From Prochlorococcus sp. AG-363-O06 (GTDB taxonomy: Bacteria; Cyanobacteriota; Cyanobacteriia; PCC-6307; Cyanobiaceae), in the NCBI GenBank assembly GCA_003280085.1, contig QCFY01000011.1:1-46897 (forward strand): a stretch of DNA of 46,897 nt, given 5' to 3'. A program made the translations under genes and the position numbers. Under the pieces are notes generated by a model, which was not told where the DNA came from, made no database searches, and saw nothing but the letters and a program-made list of their open reading frames with translations. Within the stretch, counting starts at the first letter, position 1, and each line of letters begins with the position of its first letter. Shown here in pieces: positions 15,902 to 27,178 of this stretch.

Positions 15902-17488
15902 ATGGAACTCACTCTTTGGACATATGAAGGCCCACCTCATGTGGGAGCCATGCGAATTGCCACCTCAATGGAAGGAGTGCATTACATCCTTCACGCTCCA
16001 CAAGGAGATACTTACGCGGATTTGCTTTTCACAATGATTGAAAGGAGGGGAAAAAGACCTCCAGTTACATACACAACATTTCAAGCAAGAGACCTAGGTG
16101 GGGATACCGCTGAACTTGTGAAGCACCATATTCGTGAGGCAGTAGAGCGCTTTAAACCAAAAGCTCTATTAGTTGGGGAAAGCTGTACAGCTGAGCTAAT
16201 CCAAGACCAGCCAGGATCTCTTGCTTCAAGGATGGGACTGCCCATGCCTACATTTAGTCTTGAGCTACCTGCCTACAGCAAAAAAGAAAATTGGGGTGCC
16301 TCCGAAACTTTCTACCAGATTGTCCGTGGGCTGCTTAAGAATCAAAAACCAGAAGATTCTGACTTTTCATCCACAAAATGGAAAGACGAAGAGCGCAACC
16401 CGAAAGTAAACTTGCTTGGTCCAACATTACTTGGATTTCGTTGTAGAGATGATGTTCTAGAAATTCAAAAGCTTCTCTCAGAACATGGGATTGATGTAAA
16501 CATCACGGCACCTCTAGGTGCTTCGCCATCTGATGTATTGGAATTAACCAAAGCAGACTTAAATATATGTTTATACCCGGAGATCGCTGAAACAACATGC
16601 ACATGGCTAGAGAAAAATTTTGGGATACCATTTACCCAATCAATCCCAATAGGAGTGGAAGGGACAAAAGAATTTCTAAAAGAAGTACATGAATTCTTAG
16701 GAATGAATGAACCTAATCCAAAAGAATTAGAACAGAAATCTAGACTGACCTGGTATTCACAATCTGTAGACTCCAACTACCTAACTGGCAAAAGAGTTTT
16801 TATTTTTGGTGATGGTACACATGCGATTGCTGCTGCACGAGTTGCCACTGAGGAGCTAGGGTTCGAAGTTGTCGGCTTGGGAACCTTTAGCCGTGAAATG
16901 GCCCGGCAAGTAAGAGCTGCAGCCAAAGGTCTTGGGCTTGAGGCAATTATTACTAATGACTACTTAGAAGTAGAGAAATCCATAAAAGAGACATCTCCAG
17001 AGCTTGTGCTAGGAACCCAAATGGAACGGCACAGTTCTAAACGATTAGGCATTCCTTGTGCAGTAATAAGCACACCGATTCATGTACAAGACGTACCTGC
17101 TAGATATAGCCCCCAAATGGGCTGGGAAGGCGCCAATGTGATATTTGACGACTGGGTACACCCTCTAATGATGGGCCTTGAAGAACACCTAATTGGAATG
17201 TTCCGACACGATTTCGAATTCATTGATGGACATCAAAGTCACCTAGGACATCTAGGGGGGCATCAAGATAAAGAAGAGCTTGATGAGTTAGAACTAAACT
17301 CTGGGAATGAAAACCTTGCAGAGAATATTCCTATCTGGACGGACGAAGGAAAAGCTGAACTAAACAAAATCCCTTTCTTTGTCCGTGGCAAAGTTCGAAA
17401 TAATACAGAAAAGTACGCTAAGCAGGCTGGTTGCAGGAAGATAGACAGTGAAACTCTATACGATGCGAAAAGTCACTTCAAAGCATGA
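15902..17488 (+). CDS. chlB: Dark protochlorophyllide reductase subunit ChlB
   Basis: Partner of ChlN in the NB component; binds substrate and supplies the unusual aspartate ligand of the cluster (Asp36 in the [10 protein letters not shown] region). The 528-residue length matches ChlB. Family blocks include [16 protein letters not shown] at the N-terminus, [17 protein letters not shown] near 97-113, and a C-terminal DUF-like domain after a charged linker at ~450-470 ([15 protein letters not shown]). The ATG follows chlN with only two bases between. Confidence 0.96.
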   Translation: MELTLWTYEGPPHVGAMRIATSMEGVHYILHAPQGDTYADLLFTMIERRGKRPPVTYTTFQARDLGGDTAELVKHHIREAVERFKPKALLVGESCTAELIQDQPGSLASRMGLPMPTFSLELPAYSKKENWGASETFYQIVRGLLKNQKPEDSDFSSTKWKDEERNPKVNLLGPTLLGFRCRDDVLEIQKLLSEHGIDVNITAPLGASPSDVLELTKADLNICLYPEIAETTCTWLEKNFGIPFTQSIPIGVEGTKEFLKEVHEFLGMNEPNPKELEQKSRLTWYSQSVDSNYLTGKRVFIFGDGTHAIAAARVATEELGFEVVGLGTFSREMARQVRAAAKGLGLEAIITNDYLEVEKSIKETSPELVLGTQMERHSSKRLGIPCAVISTPIHVQDVPARYSPQMGWEGANVIFDDWVHPLMMGLEEHLIGMFRHDFEFIDGHQSHLGHLGGHQDKEELDELELNSGNENLAENIPIWTDEGKAELNKIPFFVRGKVRNNTEKYAKQAGCRKIDSETLYDAKSHFKA

Positions 17489-17656
17489 TTTGAACAATCC
17501 CAATTATCTAGGACAAGAATGTCGATAGGTATTTTGACGTATTCTATACCCAAATATGCTTGCCAAAGATAAGCAAATTGTTATGTTCATGTGTCGAATC
17601 TCGCAAACATTCTCCAAGGACTGATCTCCCTGCTTAAATGAGAATAACTACTATGA

Positions 17657-18559
<903 letters not shown>

Positions 18560-18592
18560 TTTAGCTAAAAGATCTGTTAACTAGTAGTTTTA

Positions 18593-19606
18593 TTAACGCA
18601 AACCTACAAATTTCATAGAAAAGTCCCACACAAGCTTGGCTGTAATGGGATCAGTTGCACGATCTGAAAGCTCTTGGGAAAATTGTTTTCGATTCTTTTG
18701 CTGTCTATTCCCCCAACTCCAATGAACACCAGATAGTCCAAATTCAGGATCTGAAACCACCTGCGCAACTCTTTGGCCTGCCAATGATTGACTAACAAAT
18801 CCACCTGTAATTAGCTTTTGAAACCAAGGGAAGAGGATTTGGAAAATCTTTGGGGTATTTCTGAATAGTTTTGTATTAGCCACACACCCTGGGTAAAGAG
18901 AGCTAAATAAAATTGGAGAATCTTTATATCTACGATGCAATTCTTGAGTAGTAATCATATTGCAAAGCTTGCTATCTTTATAAGCCTTTCCTGGCTTAAA
19001 TCGTTTACCACTAGCCATGCTTATTGGATCTAAGAACCCTTGTTCAAAACCTGAAAGATTACCCAAGTCCGCGGGAGCTGGAATAGGGATTTTACCTCCA
19101 AGCTCTTTATAATTAGCAGTTACTGTGCCTAATATAACAACTCTTGGAGGCTCATTTCCCCAAGAGTTCCCAGTCCATACGGGCCGAAAAGAACGTCTCA
19201 GATTATCTAACAAAAGTTGAATTAAGAGAAAATGTCCAAAATGATTTGTAGCCATTGAGATCTCAAAACCTTGAGCCGATCGACGCGGTTTTGAAAGTCT
19301 TGGCAAATAAACAGCTGCATTGCAAACTAAAGCATCTAAGGGTTCGTCAAGTAAATTAAAAAGATCCCTAACTCCTTTCCTGACACTCTCCAAATCACCT
19401 AAATCCATATGTAGATGGACAAGCTGCCTTGAACTTAGAGAAGGCAACCCAAGGCTTTCAGCAGCCTTTTGAGCACGATGAATATCTCGATTAGCTGCGA
19501 CAACGCGCCACCCCCTATCAACTAAAGCCTTAGTGGCATGCAATCCAACGCCAGAAGTGGTTCCTGTGATGAGTACAGTTCCTGGTGCTGCCTGTGATGA
19601 AGCCAT
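18593..19606 (-). CDS. por: Light-dependent protochlorophyllide oxidoreductase
   Basis: NADPH- and light-driven reduction of protochlorophyllide to chlorophyllide. It is an SDR-fold enzyme of 337 residues with the nucleotide loop TGTTSGVG at 14-21, NAAVY near 96-100, and the catalytic Tyr209/Lys213 in AYKDSK, followed by the conserved LCN. It converges on chlL with a 33-base gap, so both the light and dark enzymes for the same step sit side by side. It is preceded by an unknown membrane protein gene on the same strand. Confidence 0.95.
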   Translation of the reverse strand: MASSQAAPGTVLITGTTSGVGLHATKALVDRGWRVVAANRDIHRAQKAAESLGLPSLSSRQLVHLHMDLGDLESVRKGVRDLFNLLDEPLDALVCNAAVYLPRLSKPRRSAQGFEISMATNHFGHFLLIQLLLDNLRRSFRPVWTGNSWGNEPPRVVILGTVTANYKELGGKIPIPAPADLGNLSGFEQGFLDPISMASGKRFKPGKAYKDSKLCNMITTQELHRRYKDSPILFSSLYPGCVANTKLFRNTPKIFQILFPWFQKLITGGFVSQSLAGQRVAQVVSDPEFGLSGVHWSWGNRQQKNRKQFSQELSDRATDPITAKLVWDFSMKFVGLR

Positions 19607-19689
19607 CTAAAAAATAATCATTTGAAACTAATTAATTTGTAAATCTTTAGAGAGAAAAGAATCCGCTAAGCATTCATTCAGTTTTCAAT

Positions 19690-20106
19690 TCACCTCCAAA
19701 TAACTCTGACACGATTAGGCTCAATCCACTGATCATGTTCATCCATTAATCGTCTATATCCTCCAATTGTGTAAAGGCGATCAAACCTTCTCTGCAGGCT
19801 TATTAGTCTTCCTGTCTGAACACTTAATACTGATGAAATCTCAGAATGCCTGTTAATTCTCTGACTAAACGCAAAACTAAGCTTCAAAAGGCTAACAACT
19901 CCAATAGAAAGAAGACCTAATTTCATCCCAATAGCTATTAGGCTGTAAAAAAGATCTCTCTGCTCTTCTTGAAGCTGTATTGATGCCGCCAAAGAGGCAG
20001 CATCAACTTTTTGCCTAATCTGTGGAGCAGGCCTTCTTCGCCGGCCACGAGGTCTCAAAGGACTTTCGTCGACTAGCGGCCTGATTTCAGCCAGGGGGGC
20101 AGGCAA
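19690..20106 (-). CDS. Single-pass membrane protein, unknown function
   Basis: A 138-residue protein with no family that I recognise. The N-terminal ~30 residues are proline- and arginine-rich (RPRGRRRRPAPQIRQK). One hydrophobic helix follows at about 54-77 (LIAIGMKLGLLSIGVVSLLKLSF), then a polar tail with a possible short coiled coil (SVLSVQTGRLISLQRRFDRL) and an ending RVRVIWR. The topology suggests a membrane-anchored protein with a basic cytoplasmic N-terminus. It lies upstream of por and divergent from a 70-residue gene. Confidence 0.7.
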   Translation of the reverse strand: MPAPLAEIRPLVDESPLRPRGRRRRPAPQIRQKVDAASLAASIQLQEEQRDLFYSLIAIGMKLGLLSIGVVSLLKLSFAFSQRINRHSEISSVLSVQTGRLISLQRRFDRLYTIGGYRRLMDEHDQWIEPNRVRVIWR

Positions 20107-20148
20107 AAGTAATCAACGGCTAACCGCTTCTACCGCAGAGAGCTGCAA

Positions 20149-20361
20149 ATGCAAGCCCCGATTAACAAATCAATCAGGCTCGTTGCAGGCTTATACCTAA
20201 GCGAAGAGCAAGAATGCCTGCATGGACAATTACTACTAGGCAAAGCCCTGCTAGATCGATGGTTGAAGTTGGTTCCATTAAGCAATCTTCGAGTACATGA
20301 CTATTTTCCTATTAGAAAGGGTGAATTGGCTACCTTTCGCAAAAGCCTGTCACACCTCTAA
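20149..20361 (+). CDS. Small hypothetical protein
   Basis: A 70-residue protein beginning MQAPINKSIRLVAGLYLSEEQ, with mixed helix-forming sequence and no membrane segment or known motif. The ATG lies 43 bases from the divergent gene start at 20106, and the density of charged and hydrophobic residues is that of a real small protein. I do not recognise the family. It is followed by a 200-base gap. Confidence 0.6.
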   Translation: MQAPINKSIRLVAGLYLSEEQECLHGQLLLGKALLDRWLKLVPLSNLRVHDYFPIRKGELATFRKSLSHL

Positions 20362-20415
20362 AAAATGACTTCCCATTACAAATGCTTTCTTTTAAACTAA
20401 AAGCAAAGGAAATTA

Positions 20416-20434
20416 AATCTCAAAAGTTGAGATT
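20416..20434. terminator. Hairpin downstream of the 70-residue gene
   Basis: AATCTCAA (20416-20423) and TTGAGATT (20427-20434) form an 8-bp stem with a 3-base loop, 55 bases after the stop at 20361. There is no T-run on the plus strand. The rest of the 20362-20562 gap is AT-rich and shows no gene. Confidence 0.3.
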
Positions 20435-20562
20435 ATCTATTCAAAAAGAAAAATTCTTCAAGCATAAGAATTATTTTTACAAGCTCATAGTAATTGGAAA
20501 AAATATTAAGAATAAAACTTCTATGAGATTACATTATTGAATTAATCAAAATAGTATCAACC

Positions 20563-21327
20563 ATGGAAAACCATAAGCCTGAAAAGAGTTCAGCGTTGAT
20601 CTATTCAGGCACTTCCCTTGCTGGAGATGAGAATATGGCACTAGATATTTTACTATTAAATCAAGCAATTAAAGAAAATAATAATTCACCAATCTTAAGA
20701 CTATACAATTGGCGGGGTTCTTGGCTTTCTATAGGGAGCAATCAAAAAGAACTGCCCAAGCATTGGCTTGATTTATCAACCAAGGGCAGGTTCAAAATAG
20801 TTAGGCGGCCTAGTGGTGGAAGCGCGGTTCTTCATAGAGGTGGGCTTACTTACGCCTTAATATGGCCATCTGCTCCAAAGAAAAGAAAAGAGGCCTATAA
20901 GCAAGCCTGTCAATGGTTGATATATGCTTTTTCTAATCTTGGCCTAAAACTTACCTTTGGGGAGCAAGATAGCAATCTCGATGAAAATTGTTGTTTTACC
21001 AAATCCAGTCCAGCTGATTTGATCGACGCAAATGGCAATAAGCGAATAGGAAGCGCACAACTATGGAAAAAAGGCTGTCTTCTTCAACATGGAGAGCTCC
21101 TACTTGATCCACCTGCAAAACTATGGATTGAAATATTTAGATCAAAACCGCCTAAATCTGCTCCATCAAGCATTCCAAGAAAAGGACTAGAAAAGGTGCT
21201 CATCAAAGCAGTCCGTTCCACATGGCCAGAGTTCAAATGGACTGAAAGAAAGTTTTCGTTAGAGCAAAGAACAATTGCAAAAGAAGCAGCATCAAAATAT
21301 TCCCTAAAAATCAATCTGGGCGTTTAA
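20563..21327 (+). CDS. Lipoate-protein ligase A / BPL family protein
   Basis: A 254-residue protein with the biotin/lipoate ligase catalytic fold. The signature RRPSGGSAVLHRGGLTYAL at about residues 85-103 and RIGSAQLWKKGCLLQHGELLL near 166-186 match the lipoyl transferase/LplA group. It probably attaches or transfers lipoyl groups to 2-oxoacid dehydrogenase or glycine cleavage H proteins. An octanoyltransferase-like role is also possible. Its end overlaps the converging site-2 protease gene by 17 bases. Confidence 0.85.
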   Translation: MENHKPEKSSALIYSGTSLAGDENMALDILLLNQAIKENNNSPILRLYNWRGSWLSIGSNQKELPKHWLDLSTKGRFKIVRRPSGGSAVLHRGGLTYALIWPSAPKKRKEAYKQACQWLIYAFSNLGLKLTFGEQDSNLDENCCFTKSSPADLIDANGNKRIGSAQLWKKGCLLQHGELLLDPPAKLWIEIFRSKPPKSAPSSIPRKGLEKVLIKAVRSTWPEFKWTERKFSLEQRTIAKEAASKYSLKINLGV

Positions 21328-22567
21328 CTAGACCTGCTGAGATCATGGACTCAACAACTTCAGGTAGCGCTATACCTAAAGGGTAAACATTTTGATTCCT
21401 TGCAGCATCTAAAAAAGAAGGTGGAAGCTTCATCCCAAGCTTCTTGAGCACAGCTTCACCAAGATCTATACGATCTAATGTTCCAGCTGGAAGGCCAGCA
21501 AGATTAAACACCAAAAGTCTTCCTTGATTTGTCTTTTCCAAAGCAAAAACTGCTTCCCAAAGTGGAGCCTTCTCTCCGATAGAAGGCAATTCTGACAAAG
21601 GTCTTACAAAGTCACCCACAAAATAATTATCCCAATTCTGTACTGGAAGATCTTTTAAAGGCTGATCATTAATATAACCAATCCATCTTCCAGATTTACA
21701 AACAAGCACCCATTCTGGGACACGCTTGTCATCTGTAGAGGCAATACGTAATTTGCTCAACCTAGTTAAAGTATCATCCGCCTCAAGCACTCTGTAAGCT
21801 CGGCCACATGCCTGCAAAACTTTCAACTCTGTAAGAATTTGCTGCAAAAGAATCATCTGAGTCTGAGACCTAGAAGCCGCAAGACCGAACCAACCCAAAA
21901 CAATCAACCAAAAACCACTAAAACCTCCTCCTTTCAAACAAATCCAAACTCCTAAAAATATTGAGAAGATAGATAAAAATCTTCCAGCATTATTAGCAAC
22001 TTGAACACCTTTGCGTTGACTTCCAGTGAACTTCCAAACAAGAGCCTTCAAAATCAGTCCTCCATCAAGAGGCAATCCAGGTAACAAATTAAAAAGAGCT
22101 AATACAAGATTGAGTGAACCTAATTGTGTTAATAAGTTCTGCAATAAAGGACTTGTTCCCCCTGCCGAGTTAGCTAACTGCAAAAAACCTATTGCTAGGA
22201 ATAGGCTTACCAGTGGGCCAGCTACTGCAACACGCAAAGCGCCCATTGGGGTAGAGCATTCTTTATCAACTCTTGCCACGCCCCCAAGTAAAAACAAAGT
22301 AATGCTTCTTACCTTGACGCCTTCACGCAAAGCGACCAAAGAATGCCCAAGCTCATGCAAAAGCACAGACAAAAACAAAAGTAATGCTGTAATGAAGCCA
22401 AGGCCCCAACTAAACCAAATTGGCAATGGGGTTTGAGCTGCATTTGAGACTTGCCCCTGTGCAGTCCAAGTGAACAGAATAAGTATTAGGAACCAGCTTG
22501 GATGGACCAGCAAAGGTATCCCTTTGATCCTGATTAATTCCCAGCCTTCCAAACTCTTATCCTCCAT
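21311..22567 (-). CDS. Site-2 protease family membrane metalloprotease with CBS-like tail
   Basis: A 418-residue integral membrane zinc protease. The zinc motif HELGH is at 71-75 in a hydrophobic helix, and the second ligand motif NLLPGLPLDGG is at 160-170. Six or so hydrophobic segments lie between residues 20 and 230. The C-terminal ~170 residues are soluble and resemble a CBS-domain pair, as in the group-3 S2P (SpoIVFB-like) proteins. It would cleave membrane-anchored regulators, but the target is unknown. It converges on the lipoate-ligase gene with a 17-base overlap. Confidence 0.9.
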   Translation of the reverse strand: MEDKSLEGWELIRIKGIPLLVHPSWFLILILFTWTAQGQVSNAAQTPLPIWFSWGLGFITALLLFLSVLLHELGHSLVALREGVKVRSITLFLLGGVARVDKECSTPMGALRVAVAGPLVSLFLAIGFLQLANSAGGTSPLLQNLLTQLGSLNLVLALFNLLPGLPLDGGLILKALVWKFTGSQRKGVQVANNAGRFLSIFSIFLGVWICLKGGGFSGFWLIVLGWFGLAASRSQTQMILLQQILTELKVLQACGRAYRVLEADDTLTRLSKLRIASTDDKRVPEWVLVCKSGRWIGYINDQPLKDLPVQNWDNYFVGDFVRPLSELPSIGEKAPLWEAVFALEKTNQGRLLVFNLAGLPAGTLDRIDLGEAVLKKLGMKLPPSFLDAARNQNVYPLGIALPEVVESMISAGLVKRPD

Positions 22568-22632
22568 TTAGCCTGAGTAAGGCCCAACATCTAACTAATC
22601 CTAGAAAAGCCATCAACTAATTTCCATTACTA

Positions 22633-23301
22633 ATGGATTTCGCAAAGTCAACTGCAATCAAGGTCTGTGGAGTCACTAGACCTGATCAAGCCATAGCAAT
22701 ATCTGCATTAGGTGTTGATGCCATTGGCGTGATAGGGGTCAAGACATCTCCAAGATTTGTTCCAGAGGTATACAGAAGAGAACTATTTAAAAAATTAAAA
22801 GATTTCGCACCTGAGGTAAAGAGAGTTTGGGTAGTGGCTGACATAGATAATTCGACAATTGAAAACGCACTAGAAGGGGAAGGCGTCCCAACTAGCGTTC
22901 AATTACATGGAAGAGAAACAAAGTGTAGATGTGCGTTCCTAAAGGGAAAGCACCCGAAAATTGAATGGTGGAAAGCTCTTAGCGTTAAAAGCCCTAATGA
23001 ACTATCCCTAGCCAGGGATTATTCAGATGCAGTTGATTATTTATTATTAGACGCCTGGAGCCCAGATCAACTCGGAGGCACAGGCAAGCAAATCCCTCTT
23101 GAATGGCTTAGCAAAAATAATCTTGATTTCCCATGGTGGTTAGCAGGGGGAATAAACTCTGAGGCAATACCGGAAATCCTTAAAAGAACAAACCCTATTG
23201 GAATAGATGCTTCTAGTAAATTGGAAAAGACTGCAGGAGTAAAAGACTTAGAGAAAGTAAAGGCCCTTGTAAATGCAATTAGGTTTCCAAAACAAAAATG
23301 A
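22633..23301 (+). CDS. trpF: Phosphoribosylanthranilate isomerase
   Basis: Third committed step of tryptophan synthesis: Amadori rearrangement of phosphoribosylanthranilate in a TIM barrel. The catalytic cysteine is in IKVCGVTRPDQA (about residue 12), and the general acid aspartate is in LLLDAWSPDQLGGTGK near 134-149. The C-terminal phosphate-binding glycine motifs WLAGGIN and GIDASSKLEKTAGVKD are also seen. The length of 222 residues is normal. It is divergent from the site-2 protease gene. Confidence 0.94.
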   Translation: MDFAKSTAIKVCGVTRPDQAIAISALGVDAIGVIGVKTSPRFVPEVYRRELFKKLKDFAPEVKRVWVVADIDNSTIENALEGEGVPTSVQLHGRETKCRCAFLKGKHPKIEWWKALSVKSPNELSLARDYSDAVDYLLLDAWSPDQLGGTGKQIPLEWLSKNNLDFPWWLAGGINSEAIPEILKRTNPIGIDASSKLEKTAGVKDLEKVKALVNAIRFPKQK

Positions 23302-23394
23302 AGTGATCGATTTCCAAGTTCCTAAAACAATTTCTTTTTTTATAAACAAGCTCTAAACTCTTATTTAAGGCTAAAGAAAATACAAGAAGAATCT

Positions 23395-24105
23395 TCAAAA
23401 AGCTCCATTTGCTGGCATAAGCGTTAGGTCTTCAATTACTTGATCGGGAGGCAATTGAGCAAGATTGAAAAGTGCTTCTGCCACAGAATCTTCGGAAAGC
23501 ATCGCGTTACGATTAAAGTCACTTTCTACAGTTTCCGAATCCCATAAAGTTGTGTTTACCGCTCCAAGAGTAAGTGTGCAAGCCCTTATTGAATGAATTC
23601 GCTCTTCTTCCGCCAAGCATTTAGTAAAGCTAGCCAAGGCCGCCTTACTTACACAATAAGCGCCCCATTGAGGGAATGCATTTCTAGCAGCATGACTACT
23701 TACATTAATAACCAAGCCCCCATTTAATCTCATTAAGGGAACAACCTCACTACATACTTGAAAGATGCTTGTAACATTCATTTGAATCAACCACTGCCAT
23801 TGACTTATTGGCATTGAAAGCATTTCGCCGGTCCAAGCTACTCCAGCATTATTGATTAATACAGAGGGGCAACTTCCCATTTTCAATAAATCCCTTAACT
23901 CAGAAGAGAGGATATCTGGATTTGACAAATCTATTGATTTATAAGCAATCTTACTTGCAGTTTCTACTTTCAATTCATTGCTTAATTCTTGAAGGGCTTC
24001 TGCATCCCTAGCAGTTAAAAGGAGATCCCAGCCAGACTTAGCGAAACGCTTTGCCGCCGCTTTGCCAATTCCTCTAGATGCTCCTGTTATGAGTGCTGTT
24101 GTCAA
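23395..24105 (-). CDS. Short-chain dehydrogenase/reductase
   Basis: A 236-residue classical SDR with the cofactor loop TGASRGIG at residues 7-14, NNAGVAW near 85-91, the catalytic Ser in NVSSHAARN, and Tyr/Lys in YCVSKAAL. The substrate is not determined by sequence. It lies 24 bases downstream of accA on the same strand in the accA-aar-ado neighbourhood, so a role in fatty-acid-related reduction is possible, but other ketoreductase roles are equally open. Confidence 0.9.
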   Translation of the reverse strand: MTTALITGASRGIGKAAAKRFAKSGWDLLLTARDAEALQELSNELKVETASKIAYKSIDLSNPDILSSELRDLLKMGSCPSVLINNAGVAWTGEMLSMPISQWQWLIQMNVTSIFQVCSEVVPLMRLNGGLVINVSSHAARNAFPQWGAYCVSKAALASFTKCLAEEERIHSIRACTLTLGAVNTTLWDSETVESDFNRNAMLSEDSVAEALFNLAQLPPDQVIEDLTLMPANGAF

Positions 24106-24129
24106 TGATTAGATGCCGTGAAGTTAACT

Positions 24130-25119
24130 CTAAGCAGTCAGGTTTGTTTCTAGACCACTATTTTCTAAAAACCTTCCCATAGATCTAAATTTGGAATATC
24201 TGGCGTCTCTAAGCTCTTTCACTGAAAAGGTCAAAAGCTGATCTAAATGCCTTTCCAAAGCCTCCTTCAACACTTCGCCTGCTTGCAGTGGGGCCCAATT
24301 GTTACCTCCAGCTGGTTCTTTTAAGACCTCATCAGCAACTCCTAAGCTAAGCAGATCTGGGCCAGTAATCTTAAGGGCAGCAGCTGCCTCAGGGGCCTTT
24401 GATGCGTCTCGCCAAAGAATTGATGCACATGCTTCTGGGCTAGCAACTGTGTAAACGCTGTGTTCAAACATCAACAACCGATCAGCCACACCTATTCCTA
24501 AAGCTCCACCAGAGCCTCCTTCGCCAATGACAGTCGCAATAATAGGAACTCGTAGACGAAACATCTCTCTTAAATTAACTGCAATAGCTTCGCCTTGTCC
24601 TTGCTCTTCTGCTAGCAACCCTGCGTACGCGCCAGGAGTATCTATGAACGACAAAATAGGAAGATTAAATCGATCTGCATGTTCCATCAATCTAAGAGCT
24701 TTGCGGTAACCACCTGGAGTGGCCATACCAAAATTTCTTGCCACATTCTCCTTTGTATCTCTTCCTTTTTGTTGACCTAATAAAAGTACTGATCGTTGTC
24801 CTAGACGACCTATACCCCCAACAAGAGCCTGATCATCACTACCATTTCTATCTCCGTGCAATTCAATCCAATCATCGCAAAACATCTGAATGAAATCTAA
24901 TGTGCTAGGTCTTTGAGGATGACGTGCTACCTGTATTTTTTGAGCAGGGGTTAACGCCTGAAAAATCTCTTCTCTTCTTCTTGCAGCAAGGGTCTCCAAC
25001 TGAAGTAATTGCTGACTTACATCCACTTCAGAGTCTCTAGCTAGTTCCCGAATTTGTTCAATTTGCTTTTCGAGTTCCACTAATGGCTTCTCGAACTCAA
25101 GTAGATAGCGACGAGCCAT
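24130..25119 (-). CDS. accA: Acetyl-CoA carboxylase carboxyltransferase alpha subunit
   Basis: Half of the carboxyltransferase that makes malonyl-CoA, the first step of fatty-acid synthesis; the partner AccD is elsewhere. The 329-residue sequence has the expected coiled N-terminus, then [24 protein letters not shown] near 102-125, and the carboxybiotin/CoA pocket [17 protein letters not shown] near 199-215. It is followed by an SDR gene and preceded by acyl-ACP reductase with a 23-base gap, giving an accA-aar-ado group linked to fatty-acid flux. Confidence 0.96.
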   Translation of the reverse strand: MARRYLLEFEKPLVELEKQIEQIRELARDSEVDVSQQLLQLETLAARRREEIFQALTPAQKIQVARHPQRPSTLDFIQMFCDDWIELHGDRNGSDDQALVGGIGRLGQRSVLLLGQQKGRDTKENVARNFGMATPGGYRKALRLMEHADRFNLPILSFIDTPGAYAGLLAEEQGQGEAIAVNLREMFRLRVPIIATVIGEGGSGGALGIGVADRLLMFEHSVYTVASPEACASILWRDASKAPEAAAALKITGPDLLSLGVADEVLKEPAGGNNWAPLQAGEVLKEALERHLDQLLTFSVKELRDARYSKFRSMGRFLENSGLETNLTA

Positions 25120-25142
25120 AAGAAAAACGATAAAAAATCAAT

Positions 25143-26183
25143 TCAAGCTGCTGCTGCTTGAAACTGCGACTTCAAATTAAGTGTAGAGAAGCCATGGCGA
25201 ATTGAAGCATCACCAATAAAATCCATTTTCTCAAGCGTGATGTTATTTCTGCCCCAGCTGAAATTTGTATGGCAATTCTCAAATTCCAAAAGCATTGCTT
25301 CCGCAAAACAAGCAAACATTTGCCTTTGAGGCTTTTCCATCTCAGCTAACTGCATCATGTTCCAACCAATATCCTGAAAAAACTCAACGATGCCCCCTTT
25401 CAAAACTTTAATTCCTAAGCTATCGAACTTAGTGTCAAGGTTTTTCGGATAACCTCCATCAATCATTAAGCACGGGTTCTTAATGATTGAAGAATCAATT
25501 TGAAGAGTTCTAGGCATACTTGCTACCCAAACAACTGCATCAGCTTCAGGCATAGCTTGTTCAAGAGTTGCTATCCGACCTCCTCCTAATTCACTTTGAA
25601 GCTCTTCAAGAGGTTGCTGCTGCCTGGCTACTAACAACAATTCTCCAACACCTGTCCTTTGAGAAAGCCATCTACAAACAGCGCTGCCAATATCTCCAGT
25701 AGCTCCCACGACTGCAACACGTGCTTTTGATAGGTCTATTCCAATAAGTGGGGCATTAATCTCAAGTTGGCGACAAATCACCCAAGCGGTATGAGTATTA
25801 CCAGTGGTAAATCTCTCCCATTGAAGAGTTGTGTTTCGAATTTGACGATGCTGAAGAAGATTGAAGTTTTCAAAAATTATTGAAGTAAATCCCCCTAAGG
25901 CAGTGATGTTGATGCCCTTTTTCTGGGCCAACTCCATAGCATTCAGAACCTTCCGTCTTGCAGTTTTAAACCGACTAAGCATTTCAGGTACAAAGCAAGA
26001 ATCGATATATGTCCCTTCAATTGTTTTTCCTGTTGGACTAACAATCTTTACATCCTCAACTAACTGAGGGGGAGCGCTGCACCAAACATCAAGATCACCT
26101 TCAGCTATGTGGTCATAGCCAAGCTCCATTGCCTTTCGCCTGGCATCATCAAAGCTTGTGGAGTGTCCGATTAAACCAAACAT
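25143..26183 (-). CDS. aar: Long-chain acyl-ACP reductase
   Basis: Reduces fatty acyl-ACP to fatty aldehyde with NADPH, the first step of cyanobacterial alkane synthesis. The 346-residue protein has the Rossmann loop GATGDIGSA at 160-168. The acyl-accepting cysteine is Cys292 in MFACFAEAM, corresponding to Cys294 of the Synechococcus elongatus enzyme as I recall it. The C-terminal [19 protein letters not shown] is diagnostic. It lies downstream of ado and upstream of accA, the usual picocyanobacterial order. Confidence 0.96.
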   Translation of the reverse strand: MFGLIGHSTSFDDARRKAMELGYDHIAEGDLDVWCSAPPQLVEDVKIVSPTGKTIEGTYIDSCFVPEMLSRFKTARRKVLNAMELAQKKGINITALGGFTSIIFENFNLLQHRQIRNTTLQWERFTTGNTHTAWVICRQLEINAPLIGIDLSKARVAVVGATGDIGSAVCRWLSQRTGVGELLLVARQQQPLEELQSELGGGRIATLEQAMPEADAVVWVASMPRTLQIDSSIIKNPCLMIDGGYPKNLDTKFDSLGIKVLKGGIVEFFQDIGWNMMQLAEMEKPQRQMFACFAEAMLLEFENCHTNFSWGRNNITLEKMDFIGDASIRHGFSTLNLKSQFQAAAA

Positions 26184-26350
26184 TGACTACTGAGTAACGT
26201 GTTAATCGGAACTAAATACTTATCCGATTGTGCAGGTTAATCCATCGAGTTCCTTATAAAAAGATGGAAAGGTCCTTAATTGATTAAAGATGTTGTCAGA
26301 TCTCCCTTTACAAGTGAGAAAAATTGTTAAGTAAGTTGATCTTGGGGAAC

Positions 26351-27103
26351 TTATACGACTGCTGCAAGCGCCATACGAGCTATCTCACGATTATCGAGAC
26401 CAATCTCATTAAGAGAGTCTTGATAAGCAATCATGAACTCTTCCATCAACTCTTCTCGATCCATATGAAGCGTTGATGCATCTTTAGAAACCTCATCAAG
26501 CATGGATCTAATAAGGGGGAGATTCTCTTTATTAGCCTTCATCAACTCTTCTTTACAGTGACCAAGATTAGCCTTCAGCCATTCTTGGCCATAATTAAGG
26601 TGCAAATATTCGTCTTGAACAACTCCTTCAGTAATCTTTTTAGCAAATGGATCTGCAACGCGAATATAAACGTGATATGCAGATATAGCAAAGGCTTCAA
26701 TAAGAATGGCTTGAATAAGAAAACATGTAGTCAAATGACCTTCTGACAAAGCCTTTTGGAAGTTTCCATGCAAGCCTGAGAAAAACTCTTTAGCGAAAAC
26801 CATATCTGCTTCAACTCCAAGATTTTTACCGCAAGCGGTAAAACCTCTCATATGTTTTAACTCCATTCGAGCAAGTTTCTTTAGCTCTTCAGCTTTATCA
26901 GGAAGCAAAGTTCCAATAGATATGTAATTGTCATGAGCTTCTTGCTCTCCCTCAATAACAATTGCATTTATTCGACTATAGGCATCTTTATATGCCTCAG
27001 TTGTAAAGTCTGGAAGATTTGCTGAGCATCCATCCGGAAGGTCAATAACAGCAACCTCAGACGATTCGAGGGTTGGCATAAACTGTTCGATAATTTTGGT
27101 CAT
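26351..27103 (-). CDS. ado: Aldehyde deformylating oxygenase (alkane synthase)
   Basis: Converts fatty aldehydes to alkanes/alkenes (C15 and C17) plus formate, using O2 and reduced ferredoxin. It is a ferritin-like di-iron enzyme with all six ligands visible: Glu53, Glu81/His84 (ELKH), Glu136, and Glu165/His168 (DEYLH). The 250-residue length is slightly longer than the S. elongatus enzyme because of an extended N-terminus. The gap of ~170 bases to aar could hold a separate aar promoter. The products modulate thylakoid membrane properties. Confidence 0.97.
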   Translation of the reverse strand: MTKIIEQFMPTLESSEVAVIDLPDGCSANLPDFTTEAYKDAYSRINAIVIEGEQEAHDNYISIGTLLPDKAEELKKLARMELKHMRGFTACGKNLGVEADMVFAKEFFSGLHGNFQKALSEGHLTTCFLIQAILIEAFAISAYHVYIRVADPFAKKITEGVVQDEYLHLNYGQEWLKANLGHCKEELMKANKENLPLIRSMLDEVSKDASTLHMDREELMEEFMIAYQDSLNEIGLDNREIARMALAAVV

Positions 27104-27178
27104 TGGCAGAGACTTTAACCACCTATTGCCAAAATATTCACTTTTAGTTCTTAGTCCGTAGTGAGATCAATATTTCAA